A program made the translations under genes and the position numbers. A stretch of 64,000 nucleotides of DNA from Tillus elongatus (taxonomy: Eukaryota > Arthropoda > Insecta > Coleoptera > Cleridae), in contig OZ023265.1 of assembly GCA_964006375.1 (NCBI GenBank), positions 168,787,033-168,851,032 of the forward strand, given 5' to 3'. Position 1 is the stretch's first letter, and the number at the start of each line of letters is the position of its first letter. The notes under the pieces were generated by a model. That model saw nothing but the letters and a program-made list of their open reading frames with translations, made no database searches and was not told the origin of the DNA. This document shows positions 35,343 to 45,345 of the stretch, in pieces.

Positions 35343-36093
35343 GGTTGCAGCAAGTGAGTTATGGAAGTGAATTTTCATAAAAATATTTTTAACAGTAAAT
35401 ATGTCTCTCTAATCCAAGCAGGCATCAATCTAGTTACCAGTAGAGCGTATATAGAAGAAATAATGAACCGTATTTTATTAAAATTACTTATGGTTTAAAA
35501 ATGTACAAAAATTTTTCGAAAATAAACTTTAAATGTTTCCGAGAAAACTGGCCTAGCCAACCAACCTTAGGTTAATAGCAAATTGAGTTTTTGAAATTTA
35601 AAGGATTTTGTAAAAATTAGCTACCAAAACGCACTTACTTCGTCTCGATTTTTTTTCTTAGAAACATGCATCATATTACGATAAAAAATGCAAAAATGCA
35701 ATAACATAAGTGTGTTCGAAAAAAAAACAATTGTAGGGATCACCAACGACTTATGGACCACCCTGTGATTGTCGAAATAGTTTTATCAGATGCAGTTGAA
35801 GCTGAAACAGAACAGTCTTCTTGCGAGATTTTTTTAACATAATCCGTATTTGTTTCAGGTTCTTTGCCTAAATGTTGCGAATTTTGATGTTTCAAATTGA
35901 GACTTTGACGTTTTGAGGAAAACCCAACTTTTCTTTTCTTTAAATGTCTATAGCTTTTATGTCTTGCATATAAAAACTGAAACTGACCCCGGATATGTAT
36001 TCCAGAGATCCTTGTTTGCGCTCATTTGAAGAAAATTTTTCAAATTCAAAAGCCCGCATCACCTCAATGAATTTTTTAAAGAAAATTTACTAA
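35343..36093 (+). mobile_element. Composite repeat (GCR) copy lacking the TA array
   Basis: Starts GGTTGCAGCAAGTGAGTTAT and contains the ~305-bp sub-unit (inverse end at about 35646). It continues through 'caccaacgacttatggacca' and the 'aagctgaaac' block and ends with 'gcgctcatttgaag' and a weak hairpin near 36066-36093. At the place of the microsatellite it has only 'cttgcatataaaaactgaaa'. The array is therefore not essential to family structure. Confidence 0.7.
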
Positions 36094-36235
36094 AACAAAA
36101 CCTGACTGATGACCGAAAAAGACAACGACAAGTGACAGAAGTGACAGAAGCCAATGAAGTGACAGATGAACACCGGCAAGCGGAGAACTGTCGATGACAA
36201 GAACAAAGAGAAACCAGAGAACAACGAAACCAAGC

Positions 36236-36995
36236 TTACCTAGCTCCATGGTTGGAATCGTTCGTCATGGTGCCGGAAACGTTAAGAACGTTGCTGTTGG
36301 AGCCATTTATGTGGTTGCAAATCTCCATTTCCTCCAGGACGAATTGTTCGGAGCCAAAACTTGATAGGTGAAGGATTCTGGCGTTGCTCTCCCTCTCGTC
36401 CCACCTGATGCATTCTAAAACCGCGTGCTGGGGTGTTTTATGTTCTCCACAATGGATGCACGTATCAGTGTCCGCCAGCCGGAATCTTGCCAGATAGGAT
36501 CTGAAGTTGTCGTGCCCAGTCAGAAACTGCGTTAAGTAGTATCCTACTTCTCCATATTTTCGGGTAACGCAGGACCTTATTTCTGGGATTAATTTCTTTG
36601 TCCACTGTGCTGTCATTGTCTTGCCACTCCTGCTGCCATTTGCTCATGGTTTTCTCCCATCTTCTGTTTTGAGCAATTCTCTTGTTTCCATCATTCCCAT
36701 ATAATCACTCTGCTTCAAGTAAATGTATAGGAATCACTCCTGCTATGACCTGCGCTGCCTTAGTTGAAACTGTTCGATAAGCACTTGATATTCTAATTGC
36801 CACTTTTCTCTGTATACTTTATAGTACTTTACTCCATTTAGTTGCCTCAATAAAATCTTTCCATGCTGTAGCATCATATAATGTGATGGAGTTAACAATG
36901 CTGCTTAGTATCCTTCTTCTACGTGCTCTTGGGCCACCGGCATTCGGCATTGCGCGGCTTAGGGCAGCTGCAGTTTTTTCTGCTTTTCTTGTTAT
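36236..36995 (-). pseudogene. R1-like LINE, C-terminal region of pol
   Basis: The minus strand from about 36990 reads ALSRAMPNAGGPRARRRRIL, then VAIRISSAYRTVSTKAAQVI and AGVIPIHLLEAE. After a frame change it continues MSKWQQEWQDN, then KLIPEIRSCVTRKYGEVGYY, LTQFLTGHDNFRSYLARF and the zinc-finger-like CIHCGEHKTPQHAVLEC. This order (thumb, AYRTVS, ...IP.I..., EV.YYLTQFLTGHG, CxxC...H...C) is the C-terminal half of R1-clade LINE pol proteins. Two frame changes and stops are visible. The RT core upstream is missing. Confidence 0.8.
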
Positions 36996-37009
36996 TTAGG
37001 GTTAGTAGC

Positions 37010-37262
37010 CTTGTAGAATGGTAAACATTTTCGCAAGCAATATATCCAATTTGACGTTTTCGCTTACTCGAGGTCAACCTTCTCGAGGCAAATCTTTTAC
37101 GAGTCCCATTTTTGTGAATAAGGCAACCAATTTACCTACAATTGGCGGTCTATCAAGATGAGTGTTAAATAACTGACATGTTTCCTGATGACTTCTTAGC
37201 CTATCGCCATATCCAATCATCACTGATATCTCTTTTCTTTCCCTTTTGGTTAAATGTGCCAT
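37010..37262 (-). pseudogene. IS630/Tc1-type transposase N-terminal fragment
   Basis: From the ATG at 37262 on the minus strand: LTKRERKEISVMIGYGDRLR, then QETCQLFNTHLDRPPI and LVKDLPREG, a stop, and then PRVSENVKLDILLAK. It aligns by pattern with the HTH region of the transposase at 23318 (MIGFGD..., QAQVVNLFN, VKSLPRRP). The DDE domain is gone. Confidence 0.7.
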
Positions 37263-37951
37263 TTTTGTTCAATTAGAATTAGAATTGATTACCTTTAGTA
37301 CTTTTACACTTTCACCACTATGACTAATAATTAATTTAAGCGGCAGGTAGGTAATAATTGAAATTAATTTACGATTTAACATTATTGTTTTTATACAGTG
37401 AATTCCAAATCCATACTTCCATAAAAGTCCGACAATTAGATACCGATAACAGCAAATATCAATAAATTATCACGATTGTTATTAAAAAATGAGTTTTACT
37501 TTAGTTTTTCTTCCACCTGTCAAACAGTTACACGACAACGTGTCAAAAATCACAAAATCAAGTATTCATTACTTTAGGAAAGTGAGAGAAAATCTCATTA
37601 TTTTAAACAAAACTCGTACTAAATAAAAACCGGGAGAAATATTTCCCATTTCTTATTAAATTTACGTATTCCATTTTTTTAAAGTAAATAATGCAATTTA
37701 AAAAAAAATGTTACGTGTGTCAGGTACCAATTTTTTTCATCATCATTTAAGTAGTAGGTAAATAGGTCTATCGAAAAACAGAAAACAAAATGGTTGTCAT
37801 TTAAAAAAAGTATGATGACGTCATCATTCAGAAATAGGTGACGTCATAATTGTAAGCTTTAGGTCATAAGTTGGCAATTGAAAATACAAAACTAACCTGT
37901 CCGAGCGTTTTTCTTGAAAAAATTAAATAACGCATGGACGTATTATCTCAC

Positions 37952-37953
<2 letters not shown>
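37263..37953. other. Unassigned region with paired CRE-like palindromes
   Basis: Probably includes the terminal repeat of the transposon whose gene starts at 37262. Two TGACGTCA octamers lie at 37816-37823 (inside the 16-bp palindrome ATGATGACGTCATCAT) and 37839-37846. There are no coding features. Confidence 0.4.

Positions 37954-38034
<81 letters not shown>
37954..38034. repeat. (TA)n microsatellite at the 5' truncation point of a LINE
   Basis: About 80 bp of TA ending a few bases before the LINE coding sequence. Confidence 0.95.
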
Positions 38035-38036
<2 letters not shown>

Positions 38037-38046
38037 TAGGGTAGAT

Positions 38047-39614
38047 ATGAAGCCATACAGCATTTTTCTAACACCTACATGTGAGTCCGAAGTTATTGAT
38101 TGCATAATGGGTATGAAGGTAAAAAAAGCTCCTGGGTTGGACTCGATCACTGTGGAGAACTTGAAGGAACTCGTATATGTTGTTGCAGTCCCTCTGACTA
38201 TCCTAATCAACAGATGCATAGAACTTGCTTTCTTCCCATACATTCTAAAGAAGACAGTAATAAAACCATTGTTTAAAGGAGGAAACAGGGACGACTGCCA
38301 AATTATAGGCCGATATCCTTATTATCGAATGTGGCCAAGGTTTTCGAAAAAATTATTTGTCAGAAAATAACAAGCTATTTAAAGAAGCATAACATTTTAT
38401 CAGAATTGCAGTTTGGCTTCAGAGAGAGTCTGCCAACACAGAATGCGTTAAATACCCTAACTACAGGAATTTATTCTGCCCTTGATAAGCAAAGACAAAG
38501 TATTTGCATCTTTCTAGACGTCGAAAAGGCCTTCGACGCTGTTGATCACAGGATTCTTCTCAGAAAATTGGAGGGTATCGGTTTTAGGGGTGTTCCGCTG
38601 CTTTTGATTGGGAATTATTTGCGGTCTAGAAGGCAGTGCACAAGGATTGACGGCAGATGCGGCGATTTTGAGGTGGTTGAATTTGGCGTTCCTCAGGGTA
38701 CAGTCCTGGGTCCGTTGTTATTTAGTTTGTATATCAATGATATATTTGATGTGCAGACAGCTCGTAAAGTCATTGGTTTTGCAGATGATACTGCAATTCT
38801 ATATGAAGATTGTTCTTGGCAACGGCTAAAGACCATAATTGAAGAAGATTTTGTGAATATTAAGGGGTGGTTTGATGCCAGTGGGTTAACTATTAACACA
38901 AAGAAGACGAAGTATGTTGCATTTGCCTCCTATAGGTCACACCTGCCGTCATTTAATACACTGCAAATGGTTTGTAACAACCAATGTATCCAAATTGAGG
39001 CGGCACCAAAAGTTAGGTATTTGGGAATCATCATAGATCAACATCTGCGTTGGGATGAGCATGTTGGTGTGGTTGTTAAAAAGTTGAGGAACATTTTGTA
39101 TAAGTTTAAATACCTAAAAACCTTTCTGACAATGGGGTGTCCTAGAATGGTCTATTCGGCATTGGTTGAACCCCTTCTTACATACGGGATTATTGTTTGG
39201 GGTGCTGCGTTGAGTTGTCACCTGAAAAGGTTGGATATAATTCAACGTTGGTTCCTGAAACTAATTTATAATAAGTGCTACACTTACCCGTCTGAATCGT
39301 TGTACGCTGAAGCAGGAGCTAATGATATTAGGCAACTTTTTTCATTGGCAGTGTTGACGTACGTAAGAAAGTATGATTGCGTCTCTAGAATAAAGCATTC
39401 GTACATAACTAGGCTAAACGCAGCAGCGGCCGCTCAAACGAACACAGCAATTAAGACTGTGGGCCAGCGTAGTTATACTTATATTGCACCGAGAATTTAT
39501 AATACTCTTCCAGTCAGTATCAGAACTGCACCAACGTTATGTTCTTATGTGAGGATGATGAAAGCATGGGTTTCGAAATCTAGACACATCATTCATAGTT
39601 TAGTACACAGATAG
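38047..39614 (+). pseudogene. Jockey-superfamily LINE reverse transcriptase, nearly intact 3' half
   Basis: The RT frame opens at 38047 with a linker/finger region (KVKKAPGLDSITVENLKEL, then FPYILKKTVIKPLFKGGNRD). One single-base frame change near 38300 separates it from the long frame 38331-39614 (427 aa). That frame holds FLDVEKAFDAVDHRILLRKL (box A Asp), FGVPQGTVLGPLLFSLYIND (box B) and IGFADDTAILY (box C: FADD instead of the usual YADD). It then holds the thumb (APKVRYLGIIIDQHLRWDEH) and a C-terminal tail (SYTYIAPRIYNTLPVSIRTA). The endonuclease domain is missing, so the copy is 5'-truncated at the TA array. It is the best preserved LINE ORF in the window but cannot be active. Confidence 0.88.
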
Positions 39615-39976
39615 GTGTTGAACAGGTCGTATGATATCTTTTGCGATGTTGTACCGCACAGTAATCATTTTTAAATATGCACACTTTTTACTTTTTATTA
39701 TTATATACATTTGTGAGAGTGTACATTGTACATGTGAAAATGTGTGAGAGAATGTGTTTGTGTGATTGTGCTGGTGGGTGTTTTGGTTTTTGCGACTGTG
39801 GGTGTGTGTGTGAGTGTTCTTGTGTTCATTACTTGGTTTTGTATTCTTTGCTTGGTTTAGATTTATCCACGCACAAGTCTCTGACTTTTGTGGATCTTTC
39901 CAAGATTTATTATGTTCAGTAGATCTATGTATGTTATTGTTATTGAACTGTATTTTGAAAAATAAATCTATATTAT

Positions 39977-39981
<5 letters not shown>
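39615..39981 (+). other. LINE 3' UTR with hairpin
   Basis: The GT-rich 3' UTR follows the stop codon. A stem-loop at 39865-39895 has arms ATCCAC...GTGGAT and loop-side sequence AGTCTCTGACTTTTG. A related UTR at 48851-49215 has a hairpin with the same AGTCTCTGACTTTG core. It ends AAAAATAAATCTATATTATT before the TA array. Confidence 0.65.

Positions 39982-40035
<54 letters not shown>
39982..40035. repeat. (TA)n microsatellite at LINE 3' tail
   Basis: About 54 bp of TA directly after the A/T-rich LINE tail. Confidence 0.95.
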
Positions 40036-40038
<3 letters not shown>

Positions 40039-40279
40039 CTATGCATCATACACATAACACAAATGCTGAATTGTCCTTGCCTCCTAAGCAGAAGGTTACG
40101 CGATCGAATCCAGCTTGATGAATGTATGGTTTTTATGTTTATTTTGACATTTGGAGAAACAATAGTGTACAGATTTCATACGTTTTAACCAAGATCTCAT
40201 TTTTGTTTAAAACGACTGAATAAGTTTGTCACCTTTAAGTCTGAAATTATAATTTTGTTATTGTTGATATTGAAAAAAC
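40036..40279 (+). other. Unassigned region with tRNA-like box B
   Basis: CTCCTAAGCAGAAGGTTACG then CGATCGAATCCAGC at about 40081-40114 looks like the anticodon-to-TΨC part of a tRNA or tRNA-derived SINE (box B consensus GGTTCGANTCC, here CGATCGAATCC). There is no box A and no full cloverleaf. Confidence 0.35.
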
Positions 40280-40728
40280 CGGTTTTTTCAGGTTCACTAA
40301 AACGAAATCATACTGGAGATTTTTAAGGAAAAATAACTGCTACGTTTACAATTTGGCAGATACTTTAGTTTCTAAATATGAATTCAGTTTCCTTCGGGAA
40401 ATCTTTTGTATAGCTTTAATGAAATTTGTAATAAAAGTTGTTTTTAAAAAGTCTTGCACTATCTACAGATATAGCAAAATTTAATTCTTTAGCTTAATAG
40501 AAAATTGAGTTTTTGACATTTTTCTCTAAAGTAGTTCGAACACAAGATTTTTTTTGATAATGGAGAGATATCGATGGTAACACTTTCGAAAGAATTTTTC
40601 ATAGGACCTCCAAAATCGATCTTCAAGGTCTGTGTAAGTTTAAAGTATTAAATTTACGAATATGCCGTATAATAATAGTGTACAATTCTTATGAAAATTC
40701 GCTACTATAACGCACTTGCTGCGTCCGG
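40280..40728 (-). repeat. Diverged composite repeat (GCR) end
   Basis: Ends with GAAAATTCGCTACTATAACG then CACTTGCTGCGTCC near 40692-40726. The interior is poorly conserved. Confidence 0.6.
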
Positions 40729-41180
40729 AAATTTGCTAATTATTTGTAGGTAATTTGTATTGCAATTAAATGCTTTTATAAATACTATTAGAATGGCCAT
40801 TTGGGCAAGCTACCCTTCCTGAACAGAGGGTAAACGTGTTGCTGTGGATGCAGTGGGTAATTATAAACAAATATCCAGGCAAATAAAGCAGCTTTGCTTT
40901 CAATGCTTTAGCGATATTCATTTTTAACAGTTCTTAATTTAAAAGAATTCCTCCAGAACGATATCAAATAAATGTATATGTTTGGAGATCTTACTAGTTA
41001 CAGCTTTTGAATCTACGTGATACTTATGTACGATTTAATCCGAATTGAATTTTTGATGGGCACAATTTGTAGCATACAACTCTTTCCAGAAAAAACGTTA
41101 ACGTCCCAGTTTACTGAACCTCTTAATCTAGGAACCAGTATGCGATCCCATGTTCAATGAATATATTAATTACCAAAATA
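40729..41180. other. Unassigned region
   Basis: No recognised gene or repeat. Confidence 0.4.
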
Positions 41181-41700
41181 ATTTACAAACATTGCCAATA
41201 ACCCTGCAACACGTCAGTGCTTGTTAGGATGTAAATTAGTATGAGCATAAGCGCCCCTGAGTCCCGAGACCAATGGGCGGAGCGGCCTGTGTGTATGGGA
41301 ACGGCAAGGTGGCTTTGACAATGACAGGAGACAGGACCTACGGTGTACAGGACATCTGAGCATCGGCACTGCACGCTATGATGATTATATACGGAGGCGC
41401 GAGCAGCTTTCCCAGAATAATCGCCGTAATCGCGTCACCACAAAGCCGATCAAGTGGGCCTTTCTCTCCATGGAACAGCCACAGCCCACTCTGATTAATG
41501 GCTACCCAATATGACGACGGCTAATTTTAATTTATCTATCTGGAGCGGCAGCCAGGAATTGTCTGGGTGTATGTGTGTACGTCTGTGTATGTCTGTGTAT
41601 GCGAGGGTATACCCCGGACGATCTCGTGGTGGTGCAGACAAAAAGCTCGATTTATGGTAGATATGTGCCAGCATCTGCACTTCTGGACACATTTGATAGT
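41181..41700. other. GC-richer unassigned island
   Basis: Roughly balanced base composition with many CpGs, sharply different from the AT-rich surroundings. It contains CAATGGGCGGAGC (41270) and TAATTTTAATTTATC (41522). No open frame with recognisable domains exists on either strand, and it matches none of the repeat families seen here. It is a candidate for unique host non-coding DNA, for example regulatory DNA, or for an unrecognised element. Confidence 0.4.
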
Positions 41701-42029
41701 GAATAGTTGTTTATGAGAATTATGGTCCTTGTAGATGAAGTATTGTGTGCAGTTCATTTAACTAGAGCAATTTTAATTATTATTAATACAAAGTAAAGTA
41801 GGGTAATATAGTAACTTGTTTTTTAGGTGCCCCGGTTTCATGCCATGTGATTTTAGCGGTTCAAGGATTGGTTGAATACGGTACCTTATACATTTCTTAG
41901 AATATGAAACCAGTGGCGACTCATAGGTGCCTTACATGGATTGGCACAGGGTTGAAAATAGGATTGCCTATTAGCAACCAGCGGCGCCGCAGGCGAAAAT
42001 TTCAAAAATTTTCAACGTCACGCGATTTA
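41701..42029. other. Unassigned region
   Basis: No gene seen. 'ccagcggcgccgcaggcg' at 41978-41995 is a small GC-rich spot before the LTR. Confidence 0.35.
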
Positions 42030-42429
42030 TGTAATCGCCCTGTGTATAAGTATATAGGAATATTTTAAATATAATTATTAATTTACATTATAGTATAGTT
42101 TATGCAATTCTGCATTTCAGCATTTATAAATGTTTCCTTTACAATACGTATATCTAATTTAACAAGTTTATTTAGATCATTAACTCTGTTAACTTTAATA
42201 AGGCAATTTAGTATTTTTTATTGTAAACTTCCACACCAGTGACCTGATGTCATATGATCGACATCATACCACCCAAGTTATTAAATATGTTAAGATTTAT
42301 AATTTTAATCAGTTCTGTATTAGACTTAGCCTAGTGTCTTTGTAGTTCTCGTATTTTTAATGAATTGTAACTCACAAAGCTTTGAATAAATAAATAAATT
42401 TAATTTTAAAGCCGTAAACCGGAGTTACA
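42030..42429 (+). repeat. Putative LTR (400 bp) with tRNA-Ser primer site downstream
   Basis: Starts TGTAATCG and ends GAGTTACA, giving TGTAA/TTACA terminal inverted repeats. It holds AATAAATAAATAAA polyadenylation-like signals near 42385. The primer-binding site at 42437-42454 follows after 7 bp. A second LTR was not found in the window, and the interior is replaced by a hAT relic, so it is a fragment of a gypsy-like element. Confidence 0.6.
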
Positions 42430-42436
42430 ATTTATT

Positions 42437-42454
42437 TGGCGCAGTCGGTAGGAT
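42437..42454 (+). promoter_or_regulatory. Primer-binding site for tRNA-Ser
   Basis: TGGCGCAGTCGGTAGGAT is the exact complement of the 3' end of eukaryotic tRNA-Ser (ending ATCCTACCGACTGCG) plus CCA. This is the tRNA-Ser primer type used by many insect gypsy-group retrotransposons. Confidence 0.75.
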
Positions 42455-42726
42455 GTTCAAAGTGCCGTTTTGACGCTAAAAATCGCAAAAAAGTGACACT
42501 TTAGTTTCAACTATTTATTGAACGAACCGCAAATTACTCCAAGTTTGCCGTAAGAAATTAGTTACAATTTATTTCGCGTTTTCCTTACGCTTCAGAATTT
42601 CAATGAAAAATTATTTTATACAAAAATATAGACTTACACAAGAATATTTTTTTGGGAAATAGCTATTTGAAATAATATTTAATCACGAATATCGAGGGCA
42701 TAAATAAATTAAAATAATGGGTGGCA
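42455..42726. other. Remnant of LTR-element leader
   Basis: Non-coding sequence after the primer site; no gag start is recognised. Confidence 0.4.
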
Positions 42727-43400
42727 ACATGTGAAAAAAATTGATATAGGTATCTTACCGTTACTTGTAGAGAAAATTAGCTCGCCTGTTCTTATTATTC
42801 ACGAAAATGTTAATCACTTTTTCATTAAAGTCCCTGATTTGTTTCACCATTTTTTTCTCGGTGGACAACATGGTCAATGCTGTAAGTCTGTCTTGGCTGA
42901 TGGTATTTCTTAAAAATGTTTTAACGCGTTTTAAAGTAGAAAAGCATCTTTCGCTTTCTGAAGTGGTAATTTAAATCGTTGCTACAATATTACATAGTTT
43001 ACAAATTTCGGAAAATGCTTCGTTAAGGTTATTTTCCTTTAGAAAATTTAAGAAAGCACTAACACCTTCTATCTCGGTTGCCACCCATCACTAAACAAAT
43101 TAAACAAAACAGTTTGTTTCTTTTAGGACACCCACATAACCACTTAAATGTTTCGTAAACACCACTATTAAATTTTCGTGAAAAACTTTGCGATTTTGCT
43201 AGGTCTGCTTTTCTGTGGTTTGAAAAACGATTGACTTTGTGGCTGCAACCAGTGAGTTGTAGGACATGTTGTAGACACAATAAGCAGATTGCATTGGTTG
43301 TAGTAAAATCGAATATTTCGATGTCTGAACAGTGCGTATAGAAGGAGTAACACTTTACTTCGTTCCTTTCATGATATAGAGTGTTTACAAAACTAGGTGT
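42727..43400 (-). pseudogene. hAT-type transposase, internally deleted
   Basis: On the minus strand 43400-43062 reads FDFTTTNAICLL, then FNSGVYETFKWLCGCPKRNK and LFCLICLVMGG, like the N-terminal zinc-finger region (TTF/ZMYM1-like) of a hAT-family protein. It then passes, in a changed frame, into AFLNFLKENNLNEAFSEICK, a stop, and TTSESERCFSTLKRVKTFLR followed by ISQDRLTALTMLS. The SERCFSTLKRVK...RL motif is the hAT C-terminal dimerisation domain. The catalytic middle of roughly 400 residues is missing. The ORF ends near 42735. Confidence 0.8.
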
Positions 43401-43690
43401 TAAAAATAGCTGTCGTTAGGTAGCTGACTTCTCGTTCATTATGGTTTAACCACCAGGTAACAAGCAGTCTTTAATTTCCTTTTTGTTTTTACGTTCAGGA
43501 AGACAATAGGTCAGTAAAAAATACCTTCTGCATTAAGGCAATCTATATTGTGAAGATTATTTCACATTGACAGTGTTTTCGGTTTTCGCGGCTTGAGTAA
43601 CTACAACTTTGCCTGTTCTATTACTGGGTTGTGATCCAAATTCATTGAGATATACATTTTGAGTAGAACGTTCATAAACGTTTCTAGTTG
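43401..43690. other. Unassigned region
   Basis: No gene recognised; it leads into the palindromic tandem array. Confidence 0.4.
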
Positions 43691-43978
43691 TTAACATAAC
43701 AACTACAATCTTATATAAATAAGCTGTCACAGTTTGACATCCAAAAGTTGAAAACTAACAAAACTGTCAATATTTGTTAGTATTCAACTTTTGGATGTCA
43801 AACTTTGACAGCCTATTTATGTAACATAATAGTTGTTAACGTGACAACTGCAATGTTACATAAATAAGCTGTCAAAGTTTGGCATCCAAAAGTTGAGAAG
43901 TAATAAATCTGTGAATGTTTGTTACTATTCAACGTTTGGATGACCAACTTTGACAGCCGATTTATATAACATAACGGT
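43691..43978. repeat. Palindromic 145-bp satellite, first block (2 units)
   Basis: Units start GCTGTCACAGTTTGACATCC at 43723 and GCTGTCAAAGTTTGGCATCC at 43868. Each unit is a hairpin whose right arm is the inverse (GGATGTCAAACTTTGACAGC). The link between units (AACATAATAGTTGTTAACGT...) is also near-palindromic. Confidence 0.9.
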
Positions 43979-44335
43979 TCTTAGGGCGTGTATGTGTAAG
44001 TGGTGGGTTTGCCTCGGAAAGTATGTTTCATTAGTCACATACTTCTATAAAATGATTTTTTAATGATTTTCAAGACAAGCTGGTCAACCAAAAAATGCCT
44101 GATTCGGCCAATTCTGTGCCACGAAATTAATATTTTTGAATTAATAAAGTATAATTTAAATTTAAAAAAAATTCTACACAATATTTTGCATATTCGCACA
44201 ATTTTTGAAATTTATGCATTAAAAACAATACTTTAAATAAAATCAAAACCTAACCTGTGGTATAAAACTGGGACACATATCGCCTAAGGGTGCGTCAAGG
44301 CTAACAAAACTGGCAAGACTTAGACGACGGATAAA
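43979..44335. other. Insertion inside the palindromic satellite
   Basis: About 350 bp of unrelated AT-rich DNA between the two satellite blocks. It has no coding capacity and no clear terminal repeats. Confidence 0.5.
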
Positions 44336-45056
44336 TAAGACAGTAGTTGTTACCGTAGCAACCACAATGTTATGTAAATAAGCTATAAAAGTTTGACATC
44401 CAAAAATTTTAAGTAACACAACTGTAAATTTTTGTTACTATTCAATTTTTGGATGTCAAACCTTGACAGTATATTTATATTACATAATAGTCGTTAACGC
44501 ATCAACTGTAATGTTATATAAGTAGGCTGTCAAAGTTTGACATCCAAAAGTTTAGAAGTAAGAAAACTGTGAATTTTTGTAATTATTCGACTTTTGGATG
44601 TCAAACTTTAAAATCCTAGTTATGTAACATAAAAGTTGTTAACGTAGCAACTACAATGTTATATAAGTAAGCTGTGAAAGTTTGACATCCAAAAGTTGAA
44701 AAGTAACAAAACTGTGAATTTTTGTAACTATTCAACTTTTGGATGTCAAACTTTAAAAGCCTAGTAATGTAACATAAAAGTTTTTAACGTAGAAACTACA
44801 ATGTTATATAAGTAAGCTGTGAAAATTTGACATCCAAAAGTTGAAAAGTAACAAAACTGTGAATATTTGCCACTATTCAACTTTTGGATGCGAAACTTTG
44901 AGAACCTATTTATATAACATAATAGTTGTTAACGTATCAACTACAATGTTATATAAATAAGCTGTCAAAGTTTGACATTCAATAGTTGAGAAGTAACAAA
45001 GCTGTGAATATTTGTCACTATTAAACTTTTGGATGTCTAACTTTGACAACCTAAAA
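44336..45056. repeat. Palindromic 145-bp satellite, second block (5 units)
   Basis: Unit starts are at 44382, 44526, 44671, 44816 and 44961, spaced 144-145 bp. Each holds TTTGACATCCAAAAGTT and, about 50 bp later, its inverse AACTTTTGGATGTCAAA. The units diverge by scattered substitutions, so the array is not newly made. Confidence 0.92.
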
Positions 45057-45084
45057 ACTACAATTACATTAATCGCCCAAAGCT

Positions 45085-45345
45085 CTCTATTCAGACAACG
45101 AACAAGCTTGCGTGGAGCAGACATAGAACTAAAAGATGGAATCAAAGATCCAGATCAAACAACATTAAGCCAACATTAACAGGACAACATAAAATGGCAT
45201 TTTAATGCGCCATGTACACCACATATGGAAGGTTGCTGGGAGAGGTTAGTAGGACCAGTAAAGCCTTAAAATTTACTTTGAAAGAGAGGCACCCCAAACA
45301 GGAAAGACAGCAAACAGTTATAGCAAAAGTAATTTCTTAATATTA
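45085..45345 (+). pseudogene. BEL/Pao-type integrase fragment
   Basis: The plus strand reads TSLRGADIELKDGIKDPDQT, a stop, then DNIKWHFNAPCTPHMEGCWE, RLVGPVK, and after a one-base shift LKFTLKERHPKQERQ. The 'WHFNxPxxPHMxGxWERLV' motif around the last catalytic Glu is typical of BEL/Pao retrotransposon integrases. Only about 85 residues remain. It starts at the edge of the palindromic satellite. Confidence 0.7.

Noticed and set aside
37812..37846. Promoter of a host gene based on paired CRE sites
   Set aside because: No gene with recognisable coding sequence lies within 10 kb on either side; only reported as a motif observation.
40081..40114. Functional tRNA gene
   Set aside because: Only the anticodon-to-box-B half is suggestive. 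No box A, acceptor stem or 3' terminator fits.
43691..45056. CRISPR-like regular repeat spacing
   Set aside because: The units are 145 bp, internally palindromic and without unique spacers, and the DNA is eukaryotic. It is a satellite.
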